The notes: generated from the sequence alone by a model not told the origin. Shown: positions 26,169 to 35,358, numbered from the stretch's first letter. The stretch is 40,371 bases of DNA from Hyphomicrobiaceae bacterium (GCA_024281145.1 JAMXLN010000071.1:1-40371); one strand, 5' to 3'. Program-made: numbers and translations.

Positions 26169-26912
26169 ATGTTCGAGCTCACAGAGAAGACGGCGCTCGT
26201 CACCGGCGCGACCGGGGGCATCGGGCGCGGCATTGCGCGCGCGTTGCACAAGCAGGGGGCAACTGTCGCCATCTCCGGGCGCCAAACCGACCGGCTGGAA
26301 AAGCTGGCCGCGGAGCTGGGCTCGCGCGTGCACATCTGCCCCTGCGATCTTGCCAGCAAGGCGCAGGTCGTCAAGCTCATCGACGAGGCGATCGGCAAGC
26401 TTGGCCGGCTCGATATCCTGGTCAACAACGCCGGGCTCACCAAGGACAATCTGTTTATGGTGATGAAGGATGATCAGTGGGACGATGTGATCGCCGTCAA
26501 TCTGACCTCCACCTTCGTGCTCATGCGGGCGGCAACGCGCGCCATGATGCGCAGCCGGACGGGCTTTGGGCGCATCATCAACATCTCCTCGATCAGCGGC
26601 GTTATCGGCAATCCCGGCCAGGGCAACTATTCAGCCTCCAAGGCCGGCATAATCGGCATGTCAAAGTCGCTGGCGCGCGAGGTAGCCTCGCGCGGCATTA
26701 CCGTCAATTGCATCGCGCCGGGCTTCATCTCAACGCCCATGACCGACGCCCTCAACGAGAAGCAGACGGCGGCGATCCGCGATGCCATACCGGCACAGAA
26801 GTTCGGTACCCCTGACGATATTGCGGCTGCAGTTGTCTATCTGGCATCGCCGGAGGCTGCCTACATGACCGGCCAAACGCTGCATGTGAACGGCGGATTG
26901 GTAATGGTTTGA
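26169..26912 (+). CDS. fabG: 3-oxoacyl-ACP reductase
   Basis: FabG reduces beta-ketoacyl-ACP with NADPH in each elongation cycle. This short-chain dehydrogenase has the TGATGGIGRGIA nucleotide motif (residues 12-23), NNAG (86-89), and the S141-Y154-K158 catalytic set in the SISGVIGNPGQGNYSASKAG region. Its C-terminus ends MTGQTLHVNGGLVM, as in FabG. The 247 residues and position between fabD and acpP make the assignment firm. AGGGGACGGGC precedes the ATG. Confidence 0.98.
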   Translation: MFELTEKTALVTGATGGIGRGIARALHKQGATVAISGRQTDRLEKLAAELGSRVHICPCDLASKAQVVKLIDEAIGKLGRLDILVNNAGLTKDNLFMVMKDDQWDDVIAVNLTSTFVLMRAATRAMMRSRTGFGRIINISSISGVIGNPGQGNYSASKAGIIGMSKSLAREVASRGITVNCIAPGFISTPMTDALNEKQTAAIRDAIPAQKFGTPDDIAAAVVYLASPEAAYMTGQTLHVNGGLVMV

Positions 26913-27111
26913 GCACGCTAGCGGCAAAGGTTAATGCCGGGGACGGCCTCGTTTTGGAGCGCTGGTCAAGCCAAATGAAGTGTGTTAACGAGCCCCTGAT
27001 TTGGGCGTGCAGCCTGGGGACGGAGCGTCGGCGGGCTTGCTGTGGCGCGCGAGTCGTGCGCAGCTGCGCTGTTCGGGCACGGTCCTTATGGTCCACCCGG
27101 GATGATCACGC
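26913..27111 (+). other. spacer between fabG and the acpP leader
   Basis: I see no gene here. The sequence has no clear promoter by eye, although acpP in many bacteria is also transcribed from its own promoter in this gap. Confidence 0.35.
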
Positions 27112-27177
27112 ATGAACACGGCATCAGCCAGCATCATCAGCCAGCATCAGCCAAAGAGCCGAGGGATAAACCGATGA
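27112..27177 (+). CDS. possible 21-codon leader ORF overlapping acpP
   Basis: An ATG at 27112 opens a frame coding [21 protein letters not shown], with its TGA overlapping the acpP ATG as ATGA (27174-27177). It is too short for the ORF track. The frame contains the gcatcagcca repeats (27121-27153). Its own ribosome-binding site is weak (CGGGATG), and the acpP site GAGGGA lies inside it. It may be a coupled leader peptide controlling acpP translation, or it may be chance. Confidence 0.25.
   Translation: MNTASASIISQHQPKSRGINR
27121..27153 (+). repeat. short direct repeats in the acpP leader
   Basis: gcatcagcca, gcatcatcagcca and gcatcagcca follow each other directly, as units of 10, 13 and 10 bases. 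They lie 21 bases before the acpP start. Confidence 0.7.
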
Positions 27178-27416
27178 GCGACGTCGCACAGCGTGTGAAG
27201 AAGATCGTGGTCGAGCACCTGGGTGTGGAGGCCGATAAGGTCACCGATAACGCCAGCTTCATCGATGATTTGGGCGCCGACAGCCTTGATACGGTCGAGC
27301 TCGTGATGGCGTTCGAGGAGGAGTTCGGTTGCGAAATCCCCGATGATGCGGCCGAGCAGATCCAGACTGTGGGCGATGCGGTGAAGTTTCTGGAAAAGCA
27401 TGCCAGCGCCGCCTGA
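27174..27416 (+). CDS. acpP: acyl carrier protein
   Basis: ACP carries growing acyl chains on a phosphopantetheine arm. The modified serine is S37 in [22 protein letters not shown], flanked by the acidic recognition helix. The 80-residue length and acidic composition are typical. The track ORF begins 44 codons upstream in the spacer; the ATG at 27174 has GAGGGA at good spacing and starts the family core [12 protein letters not shown]. It sits between fabG and fabF. Confidence 0.98.
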   Translation: MSDVAQRVKKIVVEHLGVEADKVTDNASFIDDLGADSLDTVELVMAFEEEFGCEIPDDAAEQIQTVGDAVKFLEKHASAA

Positions 27417-27512
27417 CGCTGGAGGTCGGGCGCCGCTGCCCCCGCGCGCAAGAGCACGCGCAGCAGTTTGCGGCATCCGCGGCCGAAGCCGGAGGGTAGC
27501 TCAGGATCCCAC

Positions 27513-28778
27513 ATGTTGCGACGCGTCGTCATCACGGGCCTCGGACTGGTTACCCCGCTTGCCTGCGGAGTGGAGGCGAGCTGGTCACGGCTGATCGCCG
27601 GGAACAGCGGAGCGCGCCGCATCGAAGAATTCCCGGTTGACGATCTCTCCTGTCAGATTGGCTGTTTCGTGCCGCGCGGCCCGCTCAGCGAGGGCAAGTT
27701 CAATCCCGACGACTGGATGGAGCCCAAGGAGCAGCGCAAGGTCGACGACTTTATCGTCTATGCCATGGCCGCCGCCCAGCAGGCCATCGAGGACGCCGGC
27801 TGGAAAGCCGATACCGCACAGAAGCAGGAGTGCACCGGGGTCATGATCGGCTCCGGCATCGGCGGGCTCACCGGCATCGCTGAAACGTCACTGCTTCTCA
27901 AGGAAAAAGGCCCCCGGCGCGTCAGTCCCTTTTTCATCCCCGGACGGCTCATCAACTTGGCCTCGGGTTACGTTTCGATCCGGCATGGCCTTAAGGGCCC
28001 CAACCATGCGGTTGTGACCGCCTGTTCGACGGGCGCACATGCGATCGGCGATGCGTCGCGGCTCATCGCGCTCGGCGATGCCGACGTGATGGTAGCGGGG
28101 GGCACCGAGAGCCCCATCAGCCGCATCGGCGTCGCCGGGTTCGCCGCTTGTCGGGCTCTCGCGACGGCTTTCAACGACCGCCCGACCAAGGCGTCGCGCC
28201 CCTGGGACCGAGACCGCGACGGCTTCGTTATCGGCGAGGGGGCCGGCATCGTCGTGCTGGAGGCCCTGGAGCATGCCAAAGCGCGCGGGGCGCACATCTA
28301 TGCCGAGGTGCTGGGCTACGGCCTCTCCGGTGATGCGTTCCATATCACAGCACCGTCGGAGGACGGCGATGGCGCTTATCGCAGCATGCGCATGGCCCTC
28401 AAGCGCGCCGGCATCGACCCGAGCGACGTGCAGTACGTCAACGCCCACGGCACGTCGACCATGGGCGACGAGATCGAGCTCGCTGCGGTCGAACGACTGT
28501 TCGGCAATCGCGCAGGCGAGCTTGCCATGTCATCGACCAAGTCGGCCGTCGGGCACCTGCTGGGAGCGGCGGGTGCCGTGGAGGCGATCTATTCGGTGCT
28601 CGCCATCCGTGATAACATTGCCCCGCCGACACTTAACCTCGACAACCCGTCGGTGGACACTGCCATCGATCTCGTGCCGCACAAGGCCCAGGAGCGCTCG
28701 ATCGACACCGTGCTCTCCAACTCGTTCGGCTTCGGCGGGACCAATGCGTCCTTGGTGCTGCGGCGACTGGCGGCTTGA
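27513..28778 (+). CDS. fabF: beta-ketoacyl-ACP synthase II
   Basis: FabF condenses malonyl-ACP with acyl-ACP and is the main elongating synthase, including for unsaturated chains at low temperature. The Cys-His-His triad is C171 in VTACSTGAHAIG, H312 in NAHGTSTMGD and H348 in GHLLGAAGAVEA. The C-terminal NSFGFGGTNASL is intact. The ATG at 27513 begins the conserved RRVVITGLGLVTPL; the track start 15 codons earlier is unsupported. Length 421 aa. It follows acpP by 96 bp. Confidence 0.98.
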   Translation: MLRRVVITGLGLVTPLACGVEASWSRLIAGNSGARRIEEFPVDDLSCQIGCFVPRGPLSEGKFNPDDWMEPKEQRKVDDFIVYAMAAAQQAIEDAGWKADTAQKQECTGVMIGSGIGGLTGIAETSLLLKEKGPRRVSPFFIPGRLINLASGYVSIRHGLKGPNHAVVTACSTGAHAIGDASRLIALGDADVMVAGGTESPISRIGVAGFAACRALATAFNDRPTKASRPWDRDRDGFVIGEGAGIVVLEALEHAKARGAHIYAEVLGYGLSGDAFHITAPSEDGDGAYRSMRMALKRAGIDPSDVQYVNAHGTSTMGDEIELAAVERLFGNRAGELAMSSTKSAVGHLLGAAGAVEAIYSVLAIRDNIAPPTLNLDNPSVDTAIDLVPHKAQERSIDTVLSNSFGFGGTNASLVLRRLAA

Positions 28779-28835
28779 GGTCGCGAGCCACCCAGGCACC
28801 TCGTGTCGGGACCCGCGCGGGAATTGGCAGGGATT

Positions 28836-28864
28836 TTGAACCCAATCGGCGTTTGCCAATAGAT
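28836..28864 (+). promoter_or_regulatory. possible promoter for mltG-yicC-gmk
   Basis: TTGAAC, a 17-bp spacer, then ATAGAT lies in the 197-bp gap before mltG. The -10 matches the alphaproteobacterial CTATAT pattern at four of six positions. The mltG genes could also be read through from fabF. Confidence 0.35.
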
Positions 28865-28975
28865 CGTCCTTTCGCCACATTTCCCCTCAAGCTTCGGTTC
28901 TTGAATCGGCGGCTGGTGTGAGAACCGTGCGCGGCAGAGCTCGAAGGTGCGGGGTGTGCTTCGCAGGAGCGGATC

Positions 28976-30280
28976 ATGAGAAACCGCCACCCGGCGGGCC
29001 AGCGGGATCCCTACCTTGCCCGAACGGGCAGTGCGCTGGCGCGCAGCCCCTCCGAGCGCCTGGAGCCCACCCGCCCGCGGCCCCCGCGCCGGCGCAACCA
29101 GGGCGCTAGGCAGTCGCGGCGAGCGCGCCCGCTCCTGCGCCTTGTGAACGGGCTCTTGACCTTCACGCTGGTGGTGATGATCCTCGCGGGCGCTGCCGCC
29201 TACGTGTTCGACGGCCAGCTCGATGCACCGGGCCCCCTGCAGCAGGCGAAGACCATCGCCATCCCGAAAAATGAAGGCACACTGGAGATCGCCGCGCGCC
29301 TGGAGCGCGAGGGCATGGTCACCGACCGACGGCTGTTTGTCGTCGCCTACCGATGGACGCAGCTCGCAGCGATGATCGAGGGTACCAAGCCGGCTCCCCT
29401 CAAGGCCGGCGACTACTCCGTGCGGCAGTACGCCAGCGTGCGACAGCTGATCGAACTGCTGAGCGAGGGCAAAACCTTGACGTACCGGGTGACGATCCCG
29501 GAAGGCCTTACGAGCTATCAAATCGTCGAACGTTTGAAGGCGGACCCCAACCTGTCCGGCGACATCCAAGCGGTGCCGCCGGAGGGTTCGCTGTTGCCCG
29601 AGACCTTCGTTGTCGAGCGCGGGATGCCGCGCCAGAGCGTTGTCGAGCGCATGCAGGCAGAAGCCCATAAGCTCATCGAAAAGGCATGGGCACATCGCAA
29701 GCGGGACTTGGCGATCAAATCGGCAGAGGAAGCCGTCATCCTGGCCTCGATTGTGGAGAAGGAGACGGGCAGAAGCGACGAGCGTGATCGCGTCGCGGCC
29801 GTGTTCCTCAATCGGCTGCGCCAGAACATGCGCCTGCAATCGGACCCGACCATCCTCTATGGGCTGAGCGGCGGCAAGACGGTGTGGAGCCGACCGATCC
29901 AGAAGCCCGAGATAACGCAGAAGACGACGCACAACACCTACCAGATTGACGGCCTGCCGCCGACGCCGATCTGCAACCCGGGTCGCGCTGCGCTGGAGGC
30001 CGTGCTCAATCCGGCCGATACGAAGGATCTTTATTTCGTGGCCGACGGCGCAGGAGGCCACGTGTTTGCCGAGACGCTCAAGGATCACAATGCCAACGTC
30101 CAGAAATGGCGTGCGACGGAGAAGGAGCTGAGGGGCAAGACCGTGTCACCCACCGCCAATGCGGGCTCGGGCGCGCCCGCCGCAAAGGCGCGTTCCGTCG
30201 TGCGCACCGTGCCTACGGCCAAGACGCCGCCCGACCCATCGGCCGAGCCTGCCACACCCGAGGCCAAGCAAAAGCGCTAG
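28976..30280 (+). CDS. mltG: endolytic murein transglycosylase
   Basis: MltG (YceG family) is an inner-membrane enzyme that cuts nascent glycan strands and sets their length. An Arg/Pro-rich cytoplasmic N-terminus of about 50 residues leads to one membrane segment, LLTFTLVVMILAGAAAYVF, then a LysM-like part, then the catalytic domain with the active-site glutamate E261 in ASIVEKETG and the conserved LQSDPTILYGL and YQIDGLPPTPICNPG. The C-terminal 60 residues are a Pro/Ala/Lys-rich tail. AGGAG precedes the ATG at proper spacing. Length 434 aa; the fabF-mltG order is conserved in alphaproteobacteria. Confidence 0.94.
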   Translation: MRNRHPAGQRDPYLARTGSALARSPSERLEPTRPRPPRRRNQGARQSRRARPLLRLVNGLLTFTLVVMILAGAAAYVFDGQLDAPGPLQQAKTIAIPKNEGTLEIAARLEREGMVTDRRLFVVAYRWTQLAAMIEGTKPAPLKAGDYSVRQYASVRQLIELLSEGKTLTYRVTIPEGLTSYQIVERLKADPNLSGDIQAVPPEGSLLPETFVVERGMPRQSVVERMQAEAHKLIEKAWAHRKRDLAIKSAEEAVILASIVEKETGRSDERDRVAAVFLNRLRQNMRLQSDPTILYGLSGGKTVWSRPIQKPEITQKTTHNTYQIDGLPPTPICNPGRAALEAVLNPADTKDLYFVADGAGGHVFAETLKDHNANVQKWRATEKELRGKTVSPTANAGSGAPAAKARSVVRTVPTAKTPPDPSAEPATPEAKQKR

Positions 30281-30389
30281 ACGGCCGGCCTTCCTTGTTC
30301 GCGCGCGTCTGTGCGATTAAAGTCCCACGACCTTTGTTCCAGGTCGGAGTGCTGGCGCAAGGAGCTTCTTCACGTTTACCGACGCCGAC

Positions 30390-31277
30390 ATGACGATCAA
30401 GAGCATGACCGGTTTTGCGCGCTCGGATGGCGCTCTGGGTTCCCTCAGCTGGCACTGGGAGATCCGCTCGGTCAACGGGCGCGGTCTCGATCTGCGGCTG
30501 CGGCTGCCCCCTGGCCATGAGGGGCTGGAGGCGCGGATCCGCGAAGCCGTGGGCAGGCGCATCACCCGCGGCAGTCTCAGCATCAACCTGAACGTGAAGC
30601 GCAGCGAAGGCGAAACACGCCTCAAGCTCAACGAGGCCGCGCTTGCCCAGGTGCTTGCCGCGCTCGACGGTCTCGCGGCGCGCCTGGCGACGGCGCCGCC
30701 ACAGCCCGAGGCGCTGCTGGCGATTAAGGGCGTGCTTGAGGTGGTCGAGCCCGAGGAGAGCGAGGCTGAGCTGCAGGCGCGCAACGCTGCCATGCTGGCA
30801 GGGTTGTCCGAAGCGCTCGAGGGCATGGTGAGGGCCCGCGAGGCGGAAGGGCGGCACTTGAGCGCCATCGTGTTGGAGCAGGTCGCCACGATCGAGCGCC
30901 TGGTTTCAAGAGTGGCCGCATCGCCGTCCCGGTCGCCGGAGGCGATCCGCCAACGCTTGAAGGAGCAACTCGAGCGACTGATCGAGACCGGCGCTCCCCT
31001 CGATGAGGGCCGCCTCTACCAAGAGGCCGCCTTGCTGGCGACGCGGTCTGATGTGGAGGAGGAGCTGAAGCGCCTCGGTGCCCACATCGCCAGCGCACGC
31101 GAGCTCATCGGTTCGGACGCGCCGGCCGGCAGGCGCCTCGACTTCTTGGCGCAGGAGTTCAATCGCGAAGCCAACACGTTGTGTGCCAAGTCGAACGACC
31201 CGGAGACGACGCGGGCCGGACTCGAGCTTAAGGCGGTCATCGACCAGATGCGCGAGCAGGTGCAAAACATCGAGTGA
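30390..31277 (+). CDS. YicC family endoribonuclease-like protein
   Basis: The start TIKSMTGFARSDG and the region SWHWEIRSVNGRGLDLRLRLP are diagnostic of the YicC family. The C-terminal DUF1732 part ends with RRLDFLAQEFNREANTLCAKSND, also highly conserved. E. coli YicC has been reported as an RNase acting on small RNA and mRNA. The 295-residue length is normal. Its stop overlaps the gmk start by four bases (GTGA), so the two are probably translated in a coupled way, a pairing seen widely. Confidence 0.93.
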   Translation: MTIKSMTGFARSDGALGSLSWHWEIRSVNGRGLDLRLRLPPGHEGLEARIREAVGRRITRGSLSINLNVKRSEGETRLKLNEAALAQVLAALDGLAARLATAPPQPEALLAIKGVLEVVEPEESEAELQARNAAMLAGLSEALEGMVRAREAEGRHLSAIVLEQVATIERLVSRVAASPSRSPEAIRQRLKEQLERLIETGAPLDEGRLYQEAALLATRSDVEEELKRLGAHIASARELIGSDAPAGRRLDFLAQEFNREANTLCAKSNDPETTRAGLELKAVIDQMREQVQNIE

Positions 31278-31963
31278 GCGGAACGGTGGCCGGCGCGGCG
31301 AGCGAGCAAGAGCGGAGCCCAGAAAGCCAAGCGGTGCGCGGGGCGCGGCGTGGGCTGTTGCTCGTGCTGTCCTCGCCCTCGGGCGCGGGCAAGACGACCT
31401 TGGCGCGGCGCCTGCTGGCGGCCGACCCCTCGCTGCGCATGTCGGTCTCCGTGACCACGCGTCCGCCGCGGCCCGGGGAGGTCGACGGCCGCGACTATCG
31501 TTTCATCGACCCTGCCGAGTTTGCCCGCCTTCAAGCTGCCGGCGAGCTTCTCGAATGGGCCGAGGTGCACGGCAATCTCTACGCCACGCCCGAGGCGGCC
31601 GTATTGGAGGCGCTGAAAGCGGGGCTCGACGTGCTCTTCGACATCGATTGGCAAGGTGCGCAGCAGATACGGGAGCGCATGGGCCAGGACGTGGTGAGCG
31701 TTTTCATCCTGCCGCCGGACGGACAGACGCTGGAGCGGCGTTTGCGCGAGCGCGCCCAGGATAGCGAGGACGTCGTGCAGCGCCGCATGGCGGCTGCGGC
31801 CACCGAAATCGGGCACTGGGGCGAATACGACTACGTCATTGTCAACGCGGATTTGCAAACGAGCTTCTCAGGCCTCGCGGCAATTCTGGCTGCCGAGCGG
31901 CTCAAGCGCGTGCGCCAGCCCGACCTCCCCGACTTCGTGCGGGCTGTGCTGGCGGGACTGTGA
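31274..31963 (+). CDS. gmk: guanylate kinase
   Basis: Gmk phosphorylates GMP to GDP with ATP. The P-loop SSPSGAGKTTL (K40) is followed by the GMP-binding part VSVTTRPPRPGEVDGRDYRFID and EWAEVHGNLYATP, then DIDWQGAQQIRE, all typical. The GTG at 31274 overlaps the yicC stop. A later start near the RRGLLLVLSSPSG core is possible because the first 25 residues are not conserved. Length 229 aa from the GTG. Its 3' end faces rsmA with 27 bp between the stop codons and no obvious terminator. Confidence 0.96.
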   Translation: MSGTVAGAASEQERSPESQAVRGARRGLLLVLSSPSGAGKTTLARRLLAADPSLRMSVSVTTRPPRPGEVDGRDYRFIDPAEFARLQAAGELLEWAEVHGNLYATPEAAVLEALKAGLDVLFDIDWQGAQQIRERMGQDVVSVFILPPDGQTLERRLRERAQDSEDVVQRRMAAAATEIGHWGEYDYVIVNADLQTSFSGLAAILAAERLKRVRQPDLPDFVRAVLAGL

Positions 31964-31990
31964 GGCCTCCGCCGTTGCCTCTAAAACTCT

Positions 31991-32866
31991 CTACTTTCCT
32001 GGCAGCCGCTCGAACACGTACGCGAGACGAGCGAAATCACGCACGCTCAGCGCTTCGGCGCGCAGCGTTGGCGCGATGCCCGCGGCAGCGAGCAGTGCCT
32101 CGGGCTCTGGGCTCAGCGCGCGCAGGCTCTGGCGCAGCATCTTGCGGCGTTGCCCGAAGGCAGCGGCGGTGACGGCGCCAAGGGTTGCGACGCGGCACGG
32201 CGGCGATGGACTATCGATGGGCGTGAGCTCAACGAGGGCAGACGCCACAGACGGTGTGGGCGTGAAGGCCTCGGGCTTGACGGTGAAGAGCAGGCGCGGG
32301 CGCGTGCGCCACTGGGCGATTACAGCGAGCCTACCATAGGCTTTGGAGCCCGGCGCAGCGACGATGCGCTGCGCTACCTCGCGCTGGAACATCAGCACCA
32401 GTCGCACATACCAGGGCGGCCAAGGTTCGCTCTCGAGCCAACCAATGAGCAGAAGGGTGGCGATGTTGTAGGGCAGATTGGCGGCCACGATCGGCTTGCT
32501 CGCGCCCTTGAGTGCCAGCGCTGACCAGCAGGCGACGAGGGCGTCGGCGTAGCGGACATCGAGGCGACCGGGATAGCGTTGGGCGATGGCCTCCAGGGCT
32601 GGGCGACAGCGTTCGTCGCGTTCCACGGCCACCACCCGCTCCGCGCCCTCCAGAAACAGCGCCCGCGTGAGCCCGCCTGGTCCGGGACCGATCTCGAGGA
32701 CTGTGCAACCCTGCAGGGGCCCGGCTGCGCGCGCGATGCGCCGCGTCAAGTTGAGGTCGAGGATGAAGTTCTGGCCGAGGCTCTTGCGTGCGGTGTGGCC
32801 GAGGCTGCGGATGACCTCGCCGAGCGGTGGCAAGCCGTCGGGGCTTGCTGCCGGCCGCGCGATCAT
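31991..32866 (-). CDS. rsmA: 16S rRNA (A1518/A1519-N6) dimethyltransferase
   Basis: RsmA (KsgA) dimethylates two adenines in the 3' hairpin of 16S rRNA late in 30S assembly. The N-terminal KSLGQNFILD, the SAM motif EIGPGPGGLTRAL (residues 58-70) and the catalytic NLPYNIATLLL are present, as is the FTPTPSVASALVEL region of the C-terminal domain. The 291-residue length is usual. Its start overlaps the pdxA stop by four bases (ATGA), consistent with coupling. It is the last gene of the lptF-lptG-lptD-surA-pdxA-rsmA run. Confidence 0.97.
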   Translation of the reverse strand: MIARPAASPDGLPPLGEVIRSLGHTARKSLGQNFILDLNLTRRIARAAGPLQGCTVLEIGPGPGGLTRALFLEGAERVVAVERDERCRPALEAIAQRYPGRLDVRYADALVACWSALALKGASKPIVAANLPYNIATLLLIGWLESEPWPPWYVRLVLMFQREVAQRIVAAPGSKAYGRLAVIAQWRTRPRLLFTVKPEAFTPTPSVASALVELTPIDSPSPPCRVATLGAVTAAAFGQRRKMLRQSLRALSPEPEALLAAAGIAPTLRAEALSVRDFARLAYVFERLPGK

Positions 32867-33921
32867 GGGCGCGAGGCGATGGGGGCTGCGGCGCGCCGTT
32901 GGCCGATGGCATCGGCCAGGCGGAGCGCGGCGATGAAGCTACCGGCTCGAGCCTTCCCGGTGCCGGCGAGGGCGAAGGCCGTGCCATGATCGGGAGACGT
33001 GCGCACGAACGGCAACCCCAGCGTGACGTTGACACCGCGGTCGAAGGCAAGCGTCTTGATGGGAACCAGCGCCTGGTCGTGATACATGGCCACGGCGGCG
33101 TCATAGGCGGTGCGCGCCTCGACGTGGAAGAGCGTGTCGGCCGAGTGCGGGCCCGTCACCGCAATGCCCTCGGCGGCCACGGCGTCGATCGCGGGCTTGA
33201 TGACCTCGATCTCCTCGCGGCCGATGCGCCCGCCTTCGCCGGCGTGCGGGTTGAGGCCGGTAACGGCGATGCGCGGCCTGGCGATGCCAAAGTCGCCGGC
33301 GAGTGCCGCCGCGGTGATCCGCAGCGTTTCGGCGAGCCGCTGGCGCGTCAGCGCGTGCGGTACGGCGGCGAGCGGAATGTGTACGGTGGCCGGCACGACC
33401 TTCAGTTCCTCGGCCACCAGCATCATGACGGGCACGGGCCGCGCCGCTGCGCCGTGCCGCAGGGCCAGTTCGGCCAGGAACTCGGTGTGCCCCGGATAGG
33501 GCAGTTCGACGCGGTCGAGAGTGCGCTTAACAATGGGGTTGGTGACGATGGCGAGCGCCTCGCCGGCGCATACGGCGGCCACGGCTGCTTCGATGGCCGC
33601 GACGATCGCCCGGTCTTCCCCGCCCGGTGCGGACACCGGCACGGGCCAGACTGGCAGCGCGTGGGAAAAGACGTCCGCCGCCTCGGTGGGGTTGGCGAGC
33701 GTCTTGATGGGAACCTCAAGACCCAAGGTGTGCGCGCGCTCCAGCAGTACGTCCGGGTCGCCGTAAACCACGAAGTTTGGCAGCGCGTCCCGCTGCCGCT
33801 CGCGCCAACTCATCAGCGTGATATCGGGGCCGATCCCCTTGGGGTCGCCCATCGACACCGCGATCGCTGCCGGGCGCCCAGGCTCGCCTCTAGGTCGGCG
33901 CTGGCGGGGCGAAGGGCTCAT
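32863..33921 (-). CDS. pdxA: 4-hydroxythreonine-4-phosphate dehydrogenase
   Basis: PdxA oxidises 4-phosphohydroxy-threonine with NAD on the DXP-dependent route to pyridoxal phosphate. The conserved N-terminal VSMGDPKGIGPDI, the metal-binding histidine in YPGHTEFLAEL, the TGLNPHAGEGGRIG stretch, and GPHSADTLFH and AMYHDQALVPIKTL motifs are all present. The 352-residue length is slightly above the E. coli enzyme. Only 10 bp separate it from surA upstream. The surA-pdxA-rsmA order is found across Proteobacteria. Confidence 0.96.
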   Translation of the reverse strand: MSPSPRQRRPRGEPGRPAAIAVSMGDPKGIGPDITLMSWRERQRDALPNFVVYGDPDVLLERAHTLGLEVPIKTLANPTEAADVFSHALPVWPVPVSAPGGEDRAIVAAIEAAVAAVCAGEALAIVTNPIVKRTLDRVELPYPGHTEFLAELALRHGAAARPVPVMMLVAEELKVVPATVHIPLAAVPHALTRQRLAETLRITAAALAGDFGIARPRIAVTGLNPHAGEGGRIGREEIEVIKPAIDAVAAEGIAVTGPHSADTLFHVEARTAYDAAVAMYHDQALVPIKTLAFDRGVNVTLGLPFVRTSPDHGTAFALAGTGKARAGSFIAALRLADAIGQRRAAAPIASRP

Positions 33922-33931
33922 CGCTTACACT

Positions 33932-35149
33932 TCAGCGGTACTCGATGTGGGCATCCTGCCGCAGGTCGCGCAGCTGGCGCTTCGCCATGATCTCAAATTC
34001 CTTCTGCGCCAACTCTTCTTGCGCCTTCTCCCGCTCCTTCTCGTCAGCCTTGATCGAGCGGCGACCGCAAACGGCGTAGATCTCGATGCCGCCCGCCGCC
34101 GTCGCCGGCGGCAGCACATCCCCATCGCGAGCATTGAGCAGCATCGAGCGCGTGGGCTCGGAGATGGCGCTGGGCTTGATGTACTTCAAGTCATCAAACC
34201 TGGCGTTGGCCTCCCTTGCGAGGCCACCCATCGCGTTACAGCCGCCGATCCTTTGGCGCAAGCCGTCGGCCTCGGCATACCGTTTGGCCAGAGCGGCCTG
34301 GTCCAGCTTGGCGGGCGTGGGCAGGGTGATCTTTTGTATCTGCAGCTCTACCGTGTCGGCCCCCGTTTCGCTGGCAGAGCTCGATATCATGCGATCGACG
34401 TCGCGGCTGTTGATGGAGATCTGCGAGGAGAATTTGCGACGCACGACTTCGCGCCAGGCGGCCTGAGCGCGGGTGCGCTCGTTCATCGTGGCAATGTCGA
34501 CGCCCATACCCTTCAGATGTTGCGCGAACTGCTCCTCCGTCATCTTATTGCGATCGGAGAGCGTTTTCATCATGCGGCGGACGTCTGCGTCGCTGATCTC
34601 GATGCCGCCGCGCTTGGCCTCCTGCAGCTTGAGCCGCTCGTCGATCAACTCCTCCTGCGCCTCCTTCTTGAGCTTGGGCATCATCGCGGCGCGGCCCTCC
34701 CGCTGCAGCTGGTCGAGCATGTCGTGCTGCAGCTTCATGACGAATTCCTTCTGCACGGCCTGAGCCTGCTCCTTGTTCGTCACCTTTCGTTCCCGCATCA
34801 AGGCAGTGAGACGATCGTTAATTTTGGGGTCCTTGGTGATCTGCGCCCAGCGCGCCTCGGCTTTGGCCCTGAGCTCAGCGGTTGGGCCGCTCTCGTGCAG
34901 TGCGAGAAAGTTGGCCCGCTGCTGGATCTCATAGGCCGTAATCGGCTCGTCGTTGACGAGCAGGACGATGGCCTGCTCAGACCTTCCGGACTGGCTCGTT
35001 TTTTCGGCCTTGGCGGCGGGCGACTCGGCCGCGGCCTGGCGCGGTGGCGCCTGCGCAACGAGCCGCTCGGAAGCGGTGGCGGCCGCCACGCCGGCAATGA
35101 GCAGGCGGGCGAAGGGCAAGGCCAGACGATGGAGGGCAGAATAATGCAT
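33932..35149 (-). CDS. surA: SurA-type periplasmic peptidyl-prolyl isomerase/chaperone
   Basis: SurA escorts unfolded outer-membrane proteins, including LptD, through the periplasm. The start at 35149 gives a signal peptide (MHYSALHRLALPFARLLIAGVAAATASE) with a likely cut after a nearby AQA. The SurA N-domain begins at IVLLVNDEPITAYEIQQRANFL and is rich in charged helices. A parvulin-like part is less clear but visible around VELQIQKITLP and VCGRRSIK. The length, 405 residues, suggests one parvulin domain rather than the two of E. coli SurA. It sits downstream of lptD and upstream of pdxA. Confidence 0.85.
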   Translation of the reverse strand: MHYSALHRLALPFARLLIAGVAAATASERLVAQAPPRQAAAESPAAKAEKTSQSGRSEQAIVLLVNDEPITAYEIQQRANFLALHESGPTAELRAKAEARWAQITKDPKINDRLTALMRERKVTNKEQAQAVQKEFVMKLQHDMLDQLQREGRAAMMPKLKKEAQEELIDERLKLQEAKRGGIEISDADVRRMMKTLSDRNKMTEEQFAQHLKGMGVDIATMNERTRAQAAWREVVRRKFSSQISINSRDVDRMISSSASETGADTVELQIQKITLPTPAKLDQAALAKRYAEADGLRQRIGGCNAMGGLAREANARFDDLKYIKPSAISEPTRSMLLNARDGDVLPPATAAGGIEIYAVCGRRSIKADEKEREKAQEELAQKEFEIMAKRQLRDLRQDAHIEYR

Positions 35150-35317
35150 GGGAAGAGGCGTGTCCGGAGCGCCGAATCGAACCAACAATCTTACCGCCGA
35201 CGCCCGTTGGCGGCCCCCCCGATTTCCACAGACAACCGTGGCGCCGGCATGGCGATGCGTACGCTCGCGGGGTGCCTAGGGACCGGGCGGGTGCGACGCG
35301 GGCCCGCGGGATGAACG

Positions 35318-35346
35318 GGGCGAGTTGGGTCGGGGCAGACTCGCCC
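35318..35346 (-). terminator. hairpin between lptD and surA
   Basis: GGGCGAGT and ACTCGCCC pair perfectly over 8 bp around a 13-base loop, 13 bases past the lptD stop on the minus strand. No T-run follows. It might reduce read-through into surA or protect the lptD message. The rest of the 209-bp gap shows no gene. Confidence 0.45.
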
Positions 35347-35358
35347 GTCGGTGGCCGA

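Noticed and set aside
28589-30088. 499-aa ORF antisense to fabF and mltG
   Set aside because: No recognisable motif; it shadows two well-supported genes.
32827-33990. 387-aa ORF antisense to pdxA
   Set aside because: pdxA on the other strand has all family motifs; this is its mirror.
33818-35314. 498-aa ORF antisense to surA and pdxA
   Set aside because: Leucine-rich shadow of surA; no start signal.
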